The translations under genes and the position numbers were made by a program. Shown here in pieces: positions 35,895-45,571 of a stretch of DNA of 64,000 bases (the stretch's first letter is position 1; each line of letters starts with the position of its first letter). Origin of the DNA: Actinomycetospora soli (GTDB lineage Bacteria > Actinomycetota > Actinomycetes > Mycobacteriales > Pseudonocardiaceae); NCBI RefSeq assembly GCF_021026295.1, contig NZ_JAJNDA010000023.1:1-64000 (forward strand), written 5' to 3'. Under the pieces are notes generated by a model that was not told where the DNA came from, ran no database searches, and saw nothing but the letters and a program-made list of their open reading frames with translations.

Positions 35895-37202
35895 CTACCG
35901 CGGCGGCCCCTGCCAGGGTTGCGACGGCGGGTACGGCCGGCCCTGGTACGGCGGCTGCGGACCCGACCACCCGGGCCCGGGAGGACCCGACGTCGGGAAG
36001 GGACCGGAGGGCGGGGGCCCCGAGGGCGGGGGGCCGGACGGCGGGCCGGGCGGGGGCTGGTGGCCCTGCGGCACGCCGGGCGCCGTGACGGCGGCCATGC
36101 GGGTGCGGACGACGTTGTCGAGCAGTTCGGCGTGCCAGCGCGGGTCGGGCGGGATCGCGCCGCGTTCCGCGCGGGCGCGCAGGAAGGCGAGCTCGGACAC
36201 CGCGTGCTGGTAGTGCACGACGGCGTCCGCGGCCGGCTTGCCGGCGGTCCGCTTCACCGCCGCGAGCCAACGACGACGGCCGGACATGCTCCCCAGCAGC
36301 GGGACCTCGCTCTCGGCGATCCAGCCCGCGGCGGCGAAGCCGGGCATCTGGCGGGCGAGCACCTCGCGCTCCCGCCGTCGCTGCCAGACCACCAGGCCGA
36401 TGAGCGCGAGGAACAGCGGCACCATGATCAGCAGGTAGACCCCGAAGAACCCCGGCCCGAGCTGCGTGGCCGAGTTCCACAGCGCGTGCAGGACGACCGC
36501 GAGCACGTAGCCGCCGAGGATCGCCAGGGCGCCCACCGCCCGCGACCGCACGCTCGCCGCGATCCCGACCCCGATCCCCGTCATCGCGGTGAACAGCGGG
36601 TGGGCGAAGGGCGAGAGGAGGCCGCGGAGGATGAAGGTCGCGACGACGCCGGCGACCGGTGCGCTGCCGTCGTCGGTGAAGGCCCGCCCGAAGTAGATGA
36701 TGTTCTCGGTGAAGGCGAACCCCGCGCCGACGAAGCCGGCGTAGACGATGCCGTCGACGATCCCGTCGAACTCGCGGCGCCGGAACAGCAGCAGCCCCAC
36801 CACGAACGCGCCCTTGACGAACTCCTCGACCAGCGGCGCGGAGATCACCGCGCCGACGAAGTCGCCCTGTCCCTGCCCGAGCAGCAGCTCGGCGGCGAGC
36901 ACTGCGCTCGAGTTGATGATCAGCGCGACGAGCGCCGCGAACCCGGCGCCCCAGAGGAAGGCGGTGAACAGCAGGCGCGGCGGCTCCGGCTCCCAGCGGT
37001 CCACCCAGGCGAACGCGAGCAGCACCGGACCGACCGGCAGCAGAGCGCAGATCGCGCCGACGATCACGCCCGCGGTCCCGATCTCGGTGCTGGCGAAGCC
37101 CACGGCGACGAGCGCGCAGATGCCGAGCACGATGAGCCCGACGACGGGCCAGACGAGGGTGCGGCGCTGCTGCGGGGCGAGCCGCACCGGGGAGGCGATC
37201 AC
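35895..37202 (-). CDS. PrsW-family intramembrane metalloprotease
   Basis: 435 residues with about eight membrane helices, then a Pro/Gly-rich cytoplasmic tail (GPPSGPPPSGPP-type). PrsW signatures are present: Glu-Glu in APLVEEFVKGA, FAFTENIIYFG, SPFAHPLFTAMTGIG and VLHALWNSA, giving the Glu/His zinc site. In Bacillus, PrsW cuts an anti-sigma factor; no anti-sigma gene is adjacent. Last gene of the ftsH-folate group, 46 bp after the DUF6779 gene. Start GTG 37202. Confidence 0.85.
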   Translation of the reverse strand: MIASPVRLAPQQRRTLVWPVVGLIVLGICALVAVGFASTEIGTAGVIVGAICALLPVGPVLLAFAWVDRWEPEPPRLLFTAFLWGAGFAALVALIINSSAVLAAELLLGQGQGDFVGAVISAPLVEEFVKGAFVVGLLLFRRREFDGIVDGIVYAGFVGAGFAFTENIIYFGRAFTDDGSAPVAGVVATFILRGLLSPFAHPLFTAMTGIGVGIAASVRSRAVGALAILGGYVLAVVLHALWNSATQLGPGFFGVYLLIMVPLFLALIGLVVWQRRREREVLARQMPGFAAAGWIAESEVPLLGSMSGRRRWLAAVKRTAGKPAADAVVHYQHAVSELAFLRARAERGAIPPDPRWHAELLDNVVRTRMAAVTAPGVPQGHQPPPGPPSGPPPSGPPPSGPFPTSGPPGPGWSGPQPPYQGRPYPPSQPWQGPPR

Positions 37203-37248
37203 CCTGCCGCAGGGTAGTGGTTCACGGCGCGCGGGGCGGGACGGGCGA

Positions 37249-37917
37249 TCAGCGCGGCGGGCGGCGGCGGTCCTGCGCGTGCGCCGCGAGCAGCTCGGCG
37301 ACCGTGCGCCCTCCCGTGGTGCGGCCGGGCAGCGACGGCTGCGACGGGTGCGAGACCTCGTTGACGTGCTGGCGCGGCAGGCGCGGACCGTTCCCGACGG
37401 CGGGTGGGGCGGACCGGGCGCGGGGCCCCTCGCCCGCGACGACGTGCAGCTGCGGCGGCAGCGGCGCCGCCCGGGTCTCCGCGTTCTCCAGGTGCGAGCG
37501 CAGCCGCTCGACCTCGGCGCGCAGCCCCGCGAGCTCCTGCCCGGCCTCGGCGGCGACCTCGCGGCGCACCGTCTGCTCGACGGTCAGCTCGTGCTCGCGA
37601 CGGGCGTCGACCTCGGCGGCGAGCTCGAGCTCGTAGGTCCGGCGCATCGACTCCAGCTCGCGCTCCGGGTCGCTCCCGCCGGCCCCGCTGCGGCGGGCGA
37701 GGGCCGCGACGGCGAGCAGCGCCGCCCAGAGCCCGGCGATCACGCCGAGACGCAGCATCCGGTCGTCGTCGGCGAAGACCACCGTGGCCGCGGCGACCGC
37801 GGCGCACAGCGCGGTGACGACGAGCAGGACACGCACCACGGGGTCACCGGGCCGTCCACCACCCGAGGCGGGGGACGGGCGCGACCCGCGACGCCGGTCG
37901 GCCCCGGGGTTGGCCAT
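37249..37917 (-). CDS. DUF6779-type membrane/coiled-coil protein (Rv3604c-like)
   Basis: 222 residues. Two short membrane helices (~28-48 and ~55-72) precede a coiled coil (ERELESMRRTYELELAAEVD..., about 85-140) and a disordered C-terminus. Conserved position between folK/DUF3180 and the PrsW-like gene. Function unknown; a scaffold role at the membrane is conceivable from the topology. A copy of the dispersed 15-mer lies in the disordered tail region (Pro-Pro-Ala-Val-Gly-Asn). Confidence 0.75.
   Translation of the reverse strand: MANPGADRRRGSRPSPASGGGRPGDPVVRVLLVVTALCAAVAAATVVFADDDRMLRLGVIAGLWAALLAVAALARRSGAGGSDPERELESMRRTYELELAAEVDARREHELTVEQTVRREVAAEAGQELAGLRAEVERLRSHLENAETRAAPLPPQLHVVAGEGPRARSAPPAVGNGPRLPRQHVNEVSHPSQPSLPGRTTGGRTVAELLAAHAQDRRRPPR
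37391..37405 (+). repeat. Dispersed 15-mer TTCCCGACGGCGGGT, copy 7
   Basis: Exact copy in the tail-coding part of the DUF6779-type gene, followed by GGGG. Confidence 0.75.
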
Positions 37918-38017
37918 GTCCGAACTGTACCGACCGCGACCGTGTGACCACGGTGCGGTCCGGTCGCCCGGTCGGGCGGGACCGGGCGACGGGCCCCGAA
38001 CGGGTCCGGGACGGGCG

Positions 38018-38488
38018 TCAGCGACGGTCGTCGGGGACGGGGTGTTCGGGGTCGTCCGGGGTGCGGCAGCACCACTCCAGCGCCAGGGCCGCACCGACGA
38101 GGACCGCCGCCCCCACGATCCCGACGATCGCCGCGGTGGTGTCCTGGGCGGCCGCGGCCACCTCGGCGCGCCGGGGCAGCACGTGGGCCAGCACGCCGCA
38201 CCAGGCGCCCCCGACGAGCGCGCCGGCCAGGGCCGAGGCCTTCGCCAGCGCCACCGCCCGCGCCGCGGCGAGCGCGTCGACCGGTCGTGCCCCGGGCCGG
38301 CGCTGGATCCGGCGGTACAACACGACCGCGATCCCGGCCTCCACCAGCCCGAGCACGAGGAAGGTCAGGCCCGCCGGCGCGGGCAGCGGCGGGATCGAGC
38401 CGTAGAGCAGTCCGAGCGCGAACTTGGTGGCGAGGCCGGCGGCCACCGCGAGGACGAGCAGGACCGACGGGCTGGTGCGGGTGGTCAT
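38018..38488 (-). CDS. DUF3180 membrane protein (Rv3605c-like)
   Basis: 156 residues with four predicted membrane helices (VLLVLAVAAGLATKFAL, LTFLVLGLVEAGIAVVLY, ALAKASALAGALVGGAWCGV, IVGIVGAAVLVGAALAL). DUF3180 proteins always sit next to folK in mycobacteria and relatives; no function is established. Starts 7 bp after folK. Confidence 0.85.
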   Translation of the reverse strand: MTTRTSPSVLLVLAVAAGLATKFALGLLYGSIPPLPAPAGLTFLVLGLVEAGIAVVLYRRIQRRPGARPVDALAAARAVALAKASALAGALVGGAWCGVLAHVLPRRAEVAAAAQDTTAAIVGIVGAAVLVGAALALEWCCRTPDDPEHPVPDDRR

Positions 38489-38495
38489 CGGGTGG

Positions 38496-39020
38496 TCATC
38501 CCTGCTCCCCCGACGGCCCGACCTCCGCCCGGACCCCCGCCCGCTCGTCCTCGGGCAGCGCCGCGAGCAGCTCGGCGACCCGGCCGCGGCCGGGCACCTC
38601 GTCGTCCGGCGCGATCTCCGCCCACGGCACCAGGACGAACGCGCGCTCCTGGAGGCGCGGGTGCGGCAGGAGCAGTTCGGGGTCGGCGCTGTGCACCGGG
38701 CTGCCGTCGGCGGCCGTGACGGTGAGGACGTCGACGTCGAGCGTCCGCGGGCCCCAGCGGACCGCGCCCGCGCCGCGGTCGCGGTCGCGGTCCTGTTCCG
38801 CGCGCTGTGCGCGGGCGAGCCAGTCCCGGGCGTCGGCCGCGTCGTCGTCGACGAGCACGACGAGGTTGAGGAAGTCGTCCTGGTCCACCCCGCCCCAGGG
38901 CGCGGTGCGGTAGATCGACGACACCGCCCGCGTCCACGGGGCGAGCGCGGCGAGGCCGGCCGCGAGGTGGGCCCGCCGGTCGCCGAGGTTCGACCCCAGC
39001 GAGAGCACCGCCCGCGTCAC
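38496..39020 (-). CDS. folK: 6-hydroxymethyl-7,8-dihydropterin pyrophosphokinase
   Basis: 174 residues. It transfers pyrophosphate from ATP to hydroxymethyl-dihydropterin in folate synthesis. SLGSNLGDRRAHL opens the fold; RWGPRTLDVDVLT carries the two Mg-binding Asp; LPHPRLQERAFVLVPWAEIAPD is the signature region. Overlaps folB by 4 bp. Confidence 0.95.
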   Translation of the reverse strand: MTRAVLSLGSNLGDRRAHLAAGLAALAPWTRAVSSIYRTAPWGGVDQDDFLNLVVLVDDDAADARDWLARAQRAEQDRDRDRGAGAVRWGPRTLDVDVLTVTAADGSPVHSADPELLLPHPRLQERAFVLVPWAEIAPDDEVPGRGRVAELLAALPEDERAGVRAEVGPSGEQG

Positions 39021-39421
39021 GTGTCCTCCGGCCGCCGACCGGAGCGCACGGGCGCCGCGCCGGGGCGGCGGCGCCGGATCCGGACCGCGACGTCGTCGAA
39101 CGGCCGCTGGATCGGCGCCTGCGGCTTGTGGAGGGTGACCTCGACCTCGGCCACCCGCGAATCGTCGAGGACCACGGCCGCGACGTCGGCGGCCACGGCC
39201 TCGATCAGCGCCCGCGGGGCCCCTTCGACGACGACCGCGGCCGCCTCGGCGAGCGCGCCGTAGTCGACCGTGTCGTCCAGGTCGTCGCTGCGGCCCGCCG
39301 CGGTGAGGTCGACGTGCAGGACGAGGTCGAGGACGAAGTCCTGCCCGTCGCGGCGCTCGTGCTCGAACACGCCGTGGTGGCCGCGGACCCGCAGGCCGCG
39401 CAGCTCGATGGTGTCGGTCAC
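39017..39421 (-). CDS. folB: Dihydroneopterin aldolase
   Basis: 134 residues. It cleaves dihydroneopterin to hydroxymethyl-dihydropterin, the FolK substrate. LRVRGHHGVFEHERRDGQDF is the N-terminal signature with active-site Glu; VDYGALAEA and the Lys of VTLHKPQAPI are present. The Arg-rich C-terminal extension (~18 residues) is not needed for the fold. Start GTG 39421; 4-bp overlaps on both sides. Confidence 0.95.
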   Translation of the reverse strand: MTDTIELRGLRVRGHHGVFEHERRDGQDFVLDLVLHVDLTAAGRSDDLDDTVDYGALAEAAAVVVEGAPRALIEAVAADVAAVVLDDSRVAEVEVTLHKPQAPIQRPFDDVAVRIRRRRPGAAPVRSGRRPEDT

Positions 39422-40281
39422 GGGTCGGTCCTCGCGACCCGGGAGGTGCCCCAGTGCCAGGCCGCGGCCACCGCGACGGCGTCGAGCGAGGCCCCGACCT
39501 CGTGCACCCGCACCCCCCAGGCGCCCGCGTTGGCGGCGAGGGCGGAGACCGCGGCGGTCGCGTGCTCGCGCCCGTCGGGCGGACGGGGAGCGCCGTCGTC
39601 GTCGGCGAGCAGCGCCCCGAGGAACCGCTTGCGGGACGCGCCGACGAGCACCGGGAAGTCGAGGGAGGTGAAGACGTCGAGCTTGCGCAGCAGCTGCCAG
39701 TTGTGGGCGGCGGTCTTGGCGAACCCGAGCCCCGGGTCGAGGACGAGCCGGGCGGGGTCGACCCCGGCGAGGACGGCCCGGTCGATCTGCTCGATCAGCT
39801 CGGCGAGGACCTCCCCGACCACGTCCTCGTAGCTGGCGAGGTTCGCCATCCGGTCCGAGGGCCCGCGCCAGTGCATGAGCACCCAGCCGCAGCCGGCGTC
39901 GGCCACGACGCGGGCCATCGTCGGGTCGGCGAGGCCGCCGGAGACGTCGTTGACGAGTTCGGCGCCCGCCTCCAGCGCCTTCACCGCGACCTCGGCGCGC
40001 GTGGTGTCCACGCTGACGCGGACCCCCTGCGCCACCAGCTCGGCGACGACGGGGACCACCCGCTCGATCTCGGTGGCGGCGTCGACCCGCTCGGCGCCCG
40101 GCCGGGTCGACTCCCCGCCGACGTCGACGTAGGTCGCGCCCCGCCGGGCCATCGCCACGCCGTGGGCGACGGCGTCGTCCCGGTCGATCCACCGACCGCC
40201 GTCCGAGAACGAGTCGGGCGTGACGTTGAGGACGCCCATCACCAGGCAGTGGTTGGGGCGGAGGAGCGCGACGGAGGCCAC
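39418..40281 (-). CDS. folP: Dihydropteroate synthase
   Basis: 287-residue TIM barrel that condenses hydroxymethyl-dihydropterin pyrophosphate with p-aminobenzoate; the target of sulfonamides. MGVLNVTPDSFSDGG, DVGGESTRPGA, VSVDTTRAEVA, LVNDVSGG, ILDPGLGF-like VLDPGLGFAKT and LVGASRKRFLG are all present. Start GTG 40281, 8 bp after folE. Confidence 0.96.
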   Translation of the reverse strand: MASVALLRPNHCLVMGVLNVTPDSFSDGGRWIDRDDAVAHGVAMARRGATYVDVGGESTRPGAERVDAATEIERVVPVVAELVAQGVRVSVDTTRAEVAVKALEAGAELVNDVSGGLADPTMARVVADAGCGWVLMHWRGPSDRMANLASYEDVVGEVLAELIEQIDRAVLAGVDPARLVLDPGLGFAKTAAHNWQLLRKLDVFTSLDFPVLVGASRKRFLGALLADDDGAPRPPDGREHATAAVSALAANAGAWGVRVHEVGASLDAVAVAAAWHWGTSRVARTDP

Positions 40282-40289
40282 GGAGCGGG

Positions 40290-40940
40290 TCAGTGCCGGA
40301 TCAGCCCGAGCGCCTCGGCCCGGGTGCTGGCGGACGACTTGAGGACGCCACGCACGGCCGACGTGGTGGTGCGCGACCCGGGCTTGCGGACCCCGCGCGC
40401 CGACATGCACTGGTGCTCGGCGTCGATCACGACGAGGACGCCGCGCGCCCCGAGCGTGCGGTCCAGCGCGTCGGCGACCTGCGTGGTCAGGCGCTCCTGC
40501 ACCTGCGGGCGCCGGGCGTAGAGGTCGACCAGGCGGGCGAGCTTCGACAGGCCCGTCACCCGGCCGTCGGAGCCGGGCAGGTAGGCGACGTGGGCGACCC
40601 CGTGGAACGGCAGGAGGTGGTGCTCGCACATCGAGAACAGCGGGATGTCCCGGACGAGCACGAGCTCGTCGTGGTCCTCGGAGAACGTGCGCTCGAGCAC
40701 CGCCGACGGATCGGTCCACAGTCCGGCGAACAACTCCCGGTAGGACCGCGCCACCCGGGCGGGGGTGTCGCGCAGACCTTCCCGGTCGGGGTCCTCCCCG
40801 ATGCCGATGAGCAGTTCGCGGACCGCGGCCTCCACCCGCGCCGCGTCGAAGGCCTCGAGCCGAGCGGACTCGACGGATCGGACTCCGTTCCGCTCGTTGT
40901 CGTCCTCGACGGGTCGCTCCGTCTCCTGGCTGGTGGTCAC
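40290..40940 (-). CDS. folE: GTP cyclohydrolase I
   Basis: 216 residues. First step of folate synthesis, GTP to dihydroneopterin triphosphate. Zinc ligands Cys-x2-His in [13 protein letters not shown] and the later Cys in [32 protein letters not shown] is conserved. Start GTG 40940, 73 bp after ftsH on the same strand, so probably transcribed with it. Confidence 0.96.
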   Translation of the reverse strand: MTTSQETERPVEDDNERNGVRSVESARLEAFDAARVEAAVRELLIGIGEDPDREGLRDTPARVARSYRELFAGLWTDPSAVLERTFSEDHDELVLVRDIPLFSMCEHHLLPFHGVAHVAYLPGSDGRVTGLSKLARLVDLYARRPQVQERLTTQVADALDRTLGARGVLVVIDAEHQCMSARGVRKPGSRTTTSAVRGVLKSSASTRAEALGLIRH

Positions 40941-41013
40941 GTCTCCCTCGCCCGTTTCTCGGGTGCGCGGGCCGGCCCGTGCCTCCGTCTCGGGGAGGAG
41001 TGGCCGCCGCTGG

Positions 41014-43614
41014 TCAGCTCTCCGTGCGACCGTCGGGACGACGGCCGTCCGGATCACCGTACGGGTTCGCGCCGGTCTCGCCCGGCGATGTGAACGACGT
41101 CCCGGTCTGCTGGTCGTGGTCCGGCGCACTGCGACGACCGCCCGAGGACGTGCCGTCCTCCGGAGCAGCGTGCTGGCCACCCGCACTGCCCCAGCCCGAC
41201 GGCGCGGTGCCCGAGCCGTGCTGGCCGTAGGGACGCGTGTTCGGGTCCCAGGACGTGCCGCGGGGCGTGGTGCCGGGCGTCCACCCGGGGGGCGCCCCGT
41301 AGTTCGGCGGCACCGACGACGGCGGCTGCAAGGAGCCCCCGGTGCGGTAGACGTCGGGGATGCCCCAGCCCGAGGTGCCGGGCCCGGTCTGCCGGTCGCC
41401 CCCGACCGCGGGGGTGCCCACCGGCGGGGTGCTCGGGGCGCCCCAGCCGTGGCCGTTCTGGCCGGTGCGGTCGGCGGCCTGGCCCTGGCCGTTCATGCCC
41501 TGGCCGTTGACGCCCTGACCGTTCGCGCCCTGCCCGTTCGGGCCGTGACCGTTGCCGTTGCTCCCGGCTCCGACGCGGGCCGGCTCACGGCGCTCGTCCT
41601 CCGGCGGCCACGGCTCGCCCCGCTCGGCGGCGATCTCGCGCCGCGTCTTGATCGGGGGCCGGTCGGACGGGGTGCGCTCGCCGAAGTCGTTGAACATCGT
41701 GATGCGCGGACGCTTCGTGACCGACGCGAAGACGCGCTCGAGGTCCTTGCGCTGCAGCGTCTCGTGCTCGATCAGCTCACCGGTCAGCGCGTCGAGCGCG
41801 TCGCGGTGGGTGTTCAGGATCTCCCACGCCTCGGTGTGCGCCGCCTCGATGAGCTTGCGCACCTCCTCGTCGATCTCGTGGGCGACCTCGAGCGAGTAGT
41901 CCGACTGCTTGCCCGCGGTGCGGCCGAGGAAGGGCTCGCCCTGCTCCTGGCCGTACTTCACGGCGCCGAGCTTGGCGCTCATGCCGTACTCGGTGACCAT
42001 GGCGCGCGCGATCTTGGTCGCCTGCTCGATGTCGGAGGAGGCGCCCGTCGTCGGCTCGTGGAACACGAGCTCCTCGGCCGAGCGGCCGCCCATGGCGAAC
42101 ACGAGCCGGGCGATCATCTCCGAGCGGGTCATCAACTCCTTGTCGTCCTCCGGGACGACGAGGGCGTGCCCGCCGGTGCGTCCGCGCGGCAGGATCGTCA
42201 CCTTGTAGACCGGTTCGATGTCCGGCATCGCCCACGCGGCGAGCGCGTGCCCGGCCTCGTGGTACGCCGCGACCTTCTTCTCCTGGTCGGAGATGATCCG
42301 GCTCTTGCGGGCCGGACCGCCGATCACGCGGTCGACCGACTCCTCGAGCGAGGCGCCGGTGATCTGCTGCTGGTTGAGGCGCGCGGTGAGCAGCGCGGCC
42401 TCGTTGATGACGTTCGCGAGGTCGGCGCCGGAGAACCCGACGGTGCGCTTGGCCAGCCCGTCGAGGTCGGCGTCGGGCGCGAGCGGCTTGCCCTTGGAGT
42501 GCACGGCCAGGATCTGGCGACGACCCGCGAGGTCGGGTGCGGCGACCGGGATCTGCCGGTCGAACCGGCCGGGGCGCAGCAGCGCGGGGTCGAGGATGTC
42601 GGGCCGGTTGGTGGCCGCGATGAGGATGATCCCGCCGCGGGCGTCGAAGCCGTCCATCTCGACGAGCAGCTGGTTCAGCGTCTGCTCCCGCTCGTCGTGG
42701 CCGCCGCCCATGCCGGCGCCGCGGTGGCGGCCGACGGCGTCGATCTCGTCGACGAACACGATGCAGGGGGAGTTCTGCTTCGCCTGCTCGAACAGGTCGC
42801 GCACGCGGGAGGCGCCGACGCCCACGAACATCTCCACGAAGTCCGAGCCGGAGATCGTGTAGAAGGGCACGCCCGCCTCGCCGGCCACCGCGCGGGCCAG
42901 CAGCGTCTTGCCGGTGCCGGGCGGGCCGTAGAGCAGCACGCCCTTCGGGATCTTCGCGCCCAGCGCCTGGTAGCGCGTCGGGTTCTGCAGGAAGTCCTTG
43001 ATCTCGTAGAGCTCCTCGACGGCCTCGTTGGCGCCGGCGACGTCGGCGAAGGTCGTCTTGGGCATGTCCTTGTTGAGCTGCTTGGCCTTGGACTTGCCGA
43101 ACGACAGGACGCGGTTGCCGCCGCCCTGCGCGTTCATCATCCAGAACAGCAGCACCAGGACGAGGCCCAGCGGGATGAGGTAGATCAGCATCTGGCCGAG
43201 CAGGGATTCCTGCGTGACCTGGGTGTCGAACCCGTTCCGGGCCGGGTTCTCGCGCAGCTCGGTGAAGATCTGGTTCCCGGCGGCGGCCGGGTACTGCGCG
43301 TAGATCTGCGTGGTGCGCGTGGGCGCGCCCGAGGTGCCGTCCGCGGGCGGGACGTCGACGGGGTTCACCAGCGTCATCCGCAGCCGCTGTTCCTTGTCCT
43401 CCAGCGTGACCTCGGCGACGTTGCGCTGGTCGATCTGCTGGAGGGCGAGGGACGTCGAGGCCTGGGTGTAACCACGCGTGTCGCTGAAGAACGACGACAC
43501 GACCAGGTAGACGACGAAGAGCACCACGATCCAGATCAGTGGATTGCGGAGCAGGCGCTTGCGGTCCATGCGGTGGCGGCCGGTCCGGCCTCGACCCTCC
43601 CCGGGTTGACTCAC
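41014..43614 (-). CDS. ftsH: ATP-dependent zinc metalloprotease FtsH
   Basis: 866 residues, longer than usual (~640-760). Two membrane helices ([18 protein letters not shown] and [18 protein letters not shown]) flank a periplasmic domain. The AAA domain has [19 protein letters not shown] and the SRH arginines; the protease site is HEAGHA. After ~residue 640 a long disordered Asn/Gly/Gln/Pro-rich tail begins, with tandem Asn-Gly-Gln-Gly repeats (DNA 41480-41545). It degrades misfolded membrane proteins. Start GTG 43614; an internal ATG at 43569 is possible. Confidence 0.95.
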   Translation of the reverse strand: MSQPGEGRGRTGRHRMDRKRLLRNPLIWIVVLFVVYLVVSSFFSDTRGYTQASTSLALQQIDQRNVAEVTLEDKEQRLRMTLVNPVDVPPADGTSGAPTRTTQIYAQYPAAAGNQIFTELRENPARNGFDTQVTQESLLGQMLIYLIPLGLVLVLLFWMMNAQGGGNRVLSFGKSKAKQLNKDMPKTTFADVAGANEAVEELYEIKDFLQNPTRYQALGAKIPKGVLLYGPPGTGKTLLARAVAGEAGVPFYTISGSDFVEMFVGVGASRVRDLFEQAKQNSPCIVFVDEIDAVGRHRGAGMGGGHDEREQTLNQLLVEMDGFDARGGIILIAATNRPDILDPALLRPGRFDRQIPVAAPDLAGRRQILAVHSKGKPLAPDADLDGLAKRTVGFSGADLANVINEAALLTARLNQQQITGASLEESVDRVIGGPARKSRIISDQEKKVAAYHEAGHALAAWAMPDIEPVYKVTILPRGRTGGHALVVPEDDKELMTRSEMIARLVFAMGGRSAEELVFHEPTTGASSDIEQATKIARAMVTEYGMSAKLGAVKYGQEQGEPFLGRTAGKQSDYSLEVAHEIDEEVRKLIEAAHTEAWEILNTHRDALDALTGELIEHETLQRKDLERVFASVTKRPRITMFNDFGERTPSDRPPIKTRREIAAERGEPWPPEDERREPARVGAGSNGNGHGPNGQGANGQGVNGQGMNGQGQAADRTGQNGHGWGAPSTPPVGTPAVGGDRQTGPGTSGWGIPDVYRTGGSLQPPSSVPPNYGAPPGWTPGTTPRGTSWDPNTRPYGQHGSGTAPSGWGSAGGQHAAPEDGTSSGGRRSAPDHDQQTGTSFTSPGETGANPYGDPDGRRPDGRTES

Positions 43615-43650
43615 TGCCGTCTCTCATGCCAGGGAAGCCCTGATGAGGCC

Positions 43651-43673
43651 AATGTACCCCGGCCCACCGACAC
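43651..43673 (-). promoter_or_regulatory. RecA-NDp/PafBC-type promoter of ftsH
   Basis: On the minus strand GTGTCGGTG (43673-43665), exactly 8 bases (GGCCGGGG), then TACATT (43656-43651). Eight of nine box positions of TTGTCRGTG match, with exact spacing and -10. Start codon is 36 bp downstream of the -10. Confidence 0.65.
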
Positions 43674-43703
43674 CGACTCTCGCGCGGCGTGACGTGCACG
43701 ACC

Positions 43704-45272
43704 TCAGCGGCGGCGCTTCGCCGTCCCGAACAGGCCGCGGCTGATCTCCCGGCCCGCCGCGCTCGCGGCGGACCGCAGGAACGAGCGCACCATGGGGTTC
43801 GCCATCGCCTTCTCGAAGAAGCCGGGGCCGTCGTCGGCCTCGGGCGGCGGGGCCTGCGGGGGCGCGGGCTGCGGCGGCTGGTCGGCGGGGACCGGCTCGG
43901 CCCGCCCCTCCGGCGCGTGCGTCGCCCCGGTCCGCGCCGAGAGGCGCTCGTAGGCCGACTCGCGGTCGATCGTCTCGCCGTAGCGGGCCCACAGCGGCGA
44001 GGCCTTCGCCGCCTCGGTCACCGCCGGGCCGCCGATCGCCGCCATGAGCGAGCGCGGCGCCCGCAGGCGCGTCCACGCCACGGGCGTCGGGGCGCCCCGC
44101 TCGGAGAGCACGGTGACGATCGCCTCGCCGATGCCGAGCGAGGTCAGCGCCGTCTCGATGTCGTAGACGGCCGACTTCGGGTACGTCCGCGCGGTGCGCG
44201 TCAGCGCCTTCTGGTCGTCCGGGGTGAAGGCGCGCAGCGCGTGCTGCACGCGGGCGCCCAGCTGGGAGAGGACGTCGTTGGGGATGTCGGTGGGCAGCTG
44301 CGTGCAGAAGAAGACGCCGACGCCCTTCGAGCGGATCAGCTTCACCGTCTGCTCGATCCGCTCCAGGAACGCCTTCGAGGCGTCGGCGAAGAGCAGGTGC
44401 GCCTCGTCGAAGAAGAAGACGAGCTTGGGCTTGTCAAGGTCGCCGGCCTCGGGGAGGTCCTCGAACAGCTCGGCGAGCAGCCACATGAGGAAGGTGGAGA
44501 ACAGCGTCGGGTCGGCCTGCTGGTCGGCGAGCTCGAGGAGCGTCACCACGCCCCGGCCGTCCTCGACGGCGAGCAGGTCGGCCGGGTCGAACTCGGGCTC
44601 GCCGAAGAACTGGTCCCCGCCGCGGGCCTCGAGGTTGACCAGGGCGCGCAAGATGACGCCTGCCGTGGCCGTCGAGACGCCGCCGATGCCCTTGAGCTCG
44701 GTCTTGCCCTCGTCGGAGAGCAGGTGCTGGATGACCGCGCGCAGGTCCTTGGTGTCCAGCAGGGCGAGACCCTCCTGGTCCGCCCAGTGGAAGATCAGAC
44801 CGAGGGTCGACTCCTGCGTGGCGTTCAGGCCGAGGACCTTCGACAGCAGGATCGGGCCGAACGCGGTGATCGTCGCGCGGACCGGGACCCCGACGCCGGA
44901 GGCACCGAGCGAGAGGAAGCGCACCGGGTAGGCGGTGGGCGCCCAGTCGTCGCCGGTCTCCTCCGCCCGCTTCGTCACCCGGTCGCCCGGCTCGCCGGCG
45001 CGGGCCAGCCCGGACAGGTCGCCCTTGACGTCGGCGAGCATCACCGGGACGCCCGCCGCGGAGCACTGCTCGGCGAGGTTCTGCAGCGTCTTCGTCTTGC
45101 CCGTGCCCGTGGCGCCCGCGACGAGACCGTGGCGGTTGAGCGTCGCGAACGGGATGCGGACCCGCGCCGCGGGGTCCGTCGCGCCGTCGATCACCACCGC
45201 CCCGAGCTCGAGGGCGGCCCCGTCCGTGGCGTACCCGGCGGCGATCTCGGTCGCGGCCTCGTTCCCGGTCAC
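43704..45272 (-). CDS. HerA-like/DUF853 helicase-type ATPase
   Basis: 522 residues. P-loop ATPase of the HerA/FtsK group: Walker A in VAGATGTGKTKTLQNLAEQ, Walker B in LVFFFDEAHLLF, sensor segment VGVFFCTQLPTDIPNDVLSQ. The C-terminal ~70 residues are Pro/Ala-rich and end in a basic helix. DUF853 proteins are widespread and of unclear function; a role in DNA processing is suggested by the HerA kinship. Start GTG 45272, probably leaderless from TACTCT (45285-45280). Confidence 0.85.
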   Translation of the reverse strand: MTGNEAATEIAAGYATDGAALELGAVVIDGATDPAARVRIPFATLNRHGLVAGATGTGKTKTLQNLAEQCSAAGVPVMLADVKGDLSGLARAGEPGDRVTKRAEETGDDWAPTAYPVRFLSLGASGVGVPVRATITAFGPILLSKVLGLNATQESTLGLIFHWADQEGLALLDTKDLRAVIQHLLSDEGKTELKGIGGVSTATAGVILRALVNLEARGGDQFFGEPEFDPADLLAVEDGRGVVTLLELADQQADPTLFSTFLMWLLAELFEDLPEAGDLDKPKLVFFFDEAHLLFADASKAFLERIEQTVKLIRSKGVGVFFCTQLPTDIPNDVLSQLGARVQHALRAFTPDDQKALTRTARTYPKSAVYDIETALTSLGIGEAIVTVLSERGAPTPVAWTRLRAPRSLMAAIGGPAVTEAAKASPLWARYGETIDRESAYERLSARTGATHAPEGRAEPVPADQPPQPAPPQAPPPEADDGPGFFEKAMANPMVRSFLRSAASAAGREISRGLFGTAKRRR

Positions 45273-45571
45273 GGCGGGCAGAGTAGCGGGTTCGGAGGCG
45301 CTCTCCCGTTCCCGACGACGGGTGGGGAGCGGTCGGTCCGACCGCAACCCAGACACGCCGCGCGACGACCGAAGACCGACCGATCGGGGGACGCGATCCG
45401 TCCGCGCCCGGAGCGACGACGACCGGAGGGACCCGCCGTCCCCCACTCGTCCCCCGCGCACCGGCCGGGCAGCCCGGTCGGGCACCCCGCACCGTGACGC
45501 TCGGTCCTCCTGCTCACCCACCCGGCCGAGCAGGACTGGGCGCCGCGCCCGCGACCTGCCACGCTGCGGAC
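45273..45571. other. Spacer between HerA-like gene and Clp N-domain gene
   Basis: 299 bp without a gene, between divergent genes. It holds TACTCT (minus strand, 45285-45280), which ends 7 bp before the GTG of the HerA-like gene, and an exact dispersed 15-mer at 45309-45323. Nothing else was recognised. Confidence 0.6.
45309..45323 (+). repeat. Dispersed 15-mer TTCCCGACGACGGGT, copy 8
   Basis: Exact copy in a spacer, 24 bp upstream of the -10 of the HerA-like gene, preceded by CTCCCG and followed by GGGG; rlmB copy 2 has the same flanks. Confidence 0.75.

Noticed and set aside
40765-43692. 975-codon open frame antisense to ftsH
   Set aside because: Arises from GC-rich third-position bias on the opposite strand; low-complexity Val/Arg/Asp composition and no domain, while ftsH on the other strand is unmistakable.
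43704-45272. HerA-like ATPase as part of an anti-phage defence system
   Set aside because: No partner nuclease or Sir2/DUF4297 gene is adjacent; DUF853 ATPases are common housekeeping-like genes. The sirtuin at 12322 is 31 kb away and of the deacylase type.
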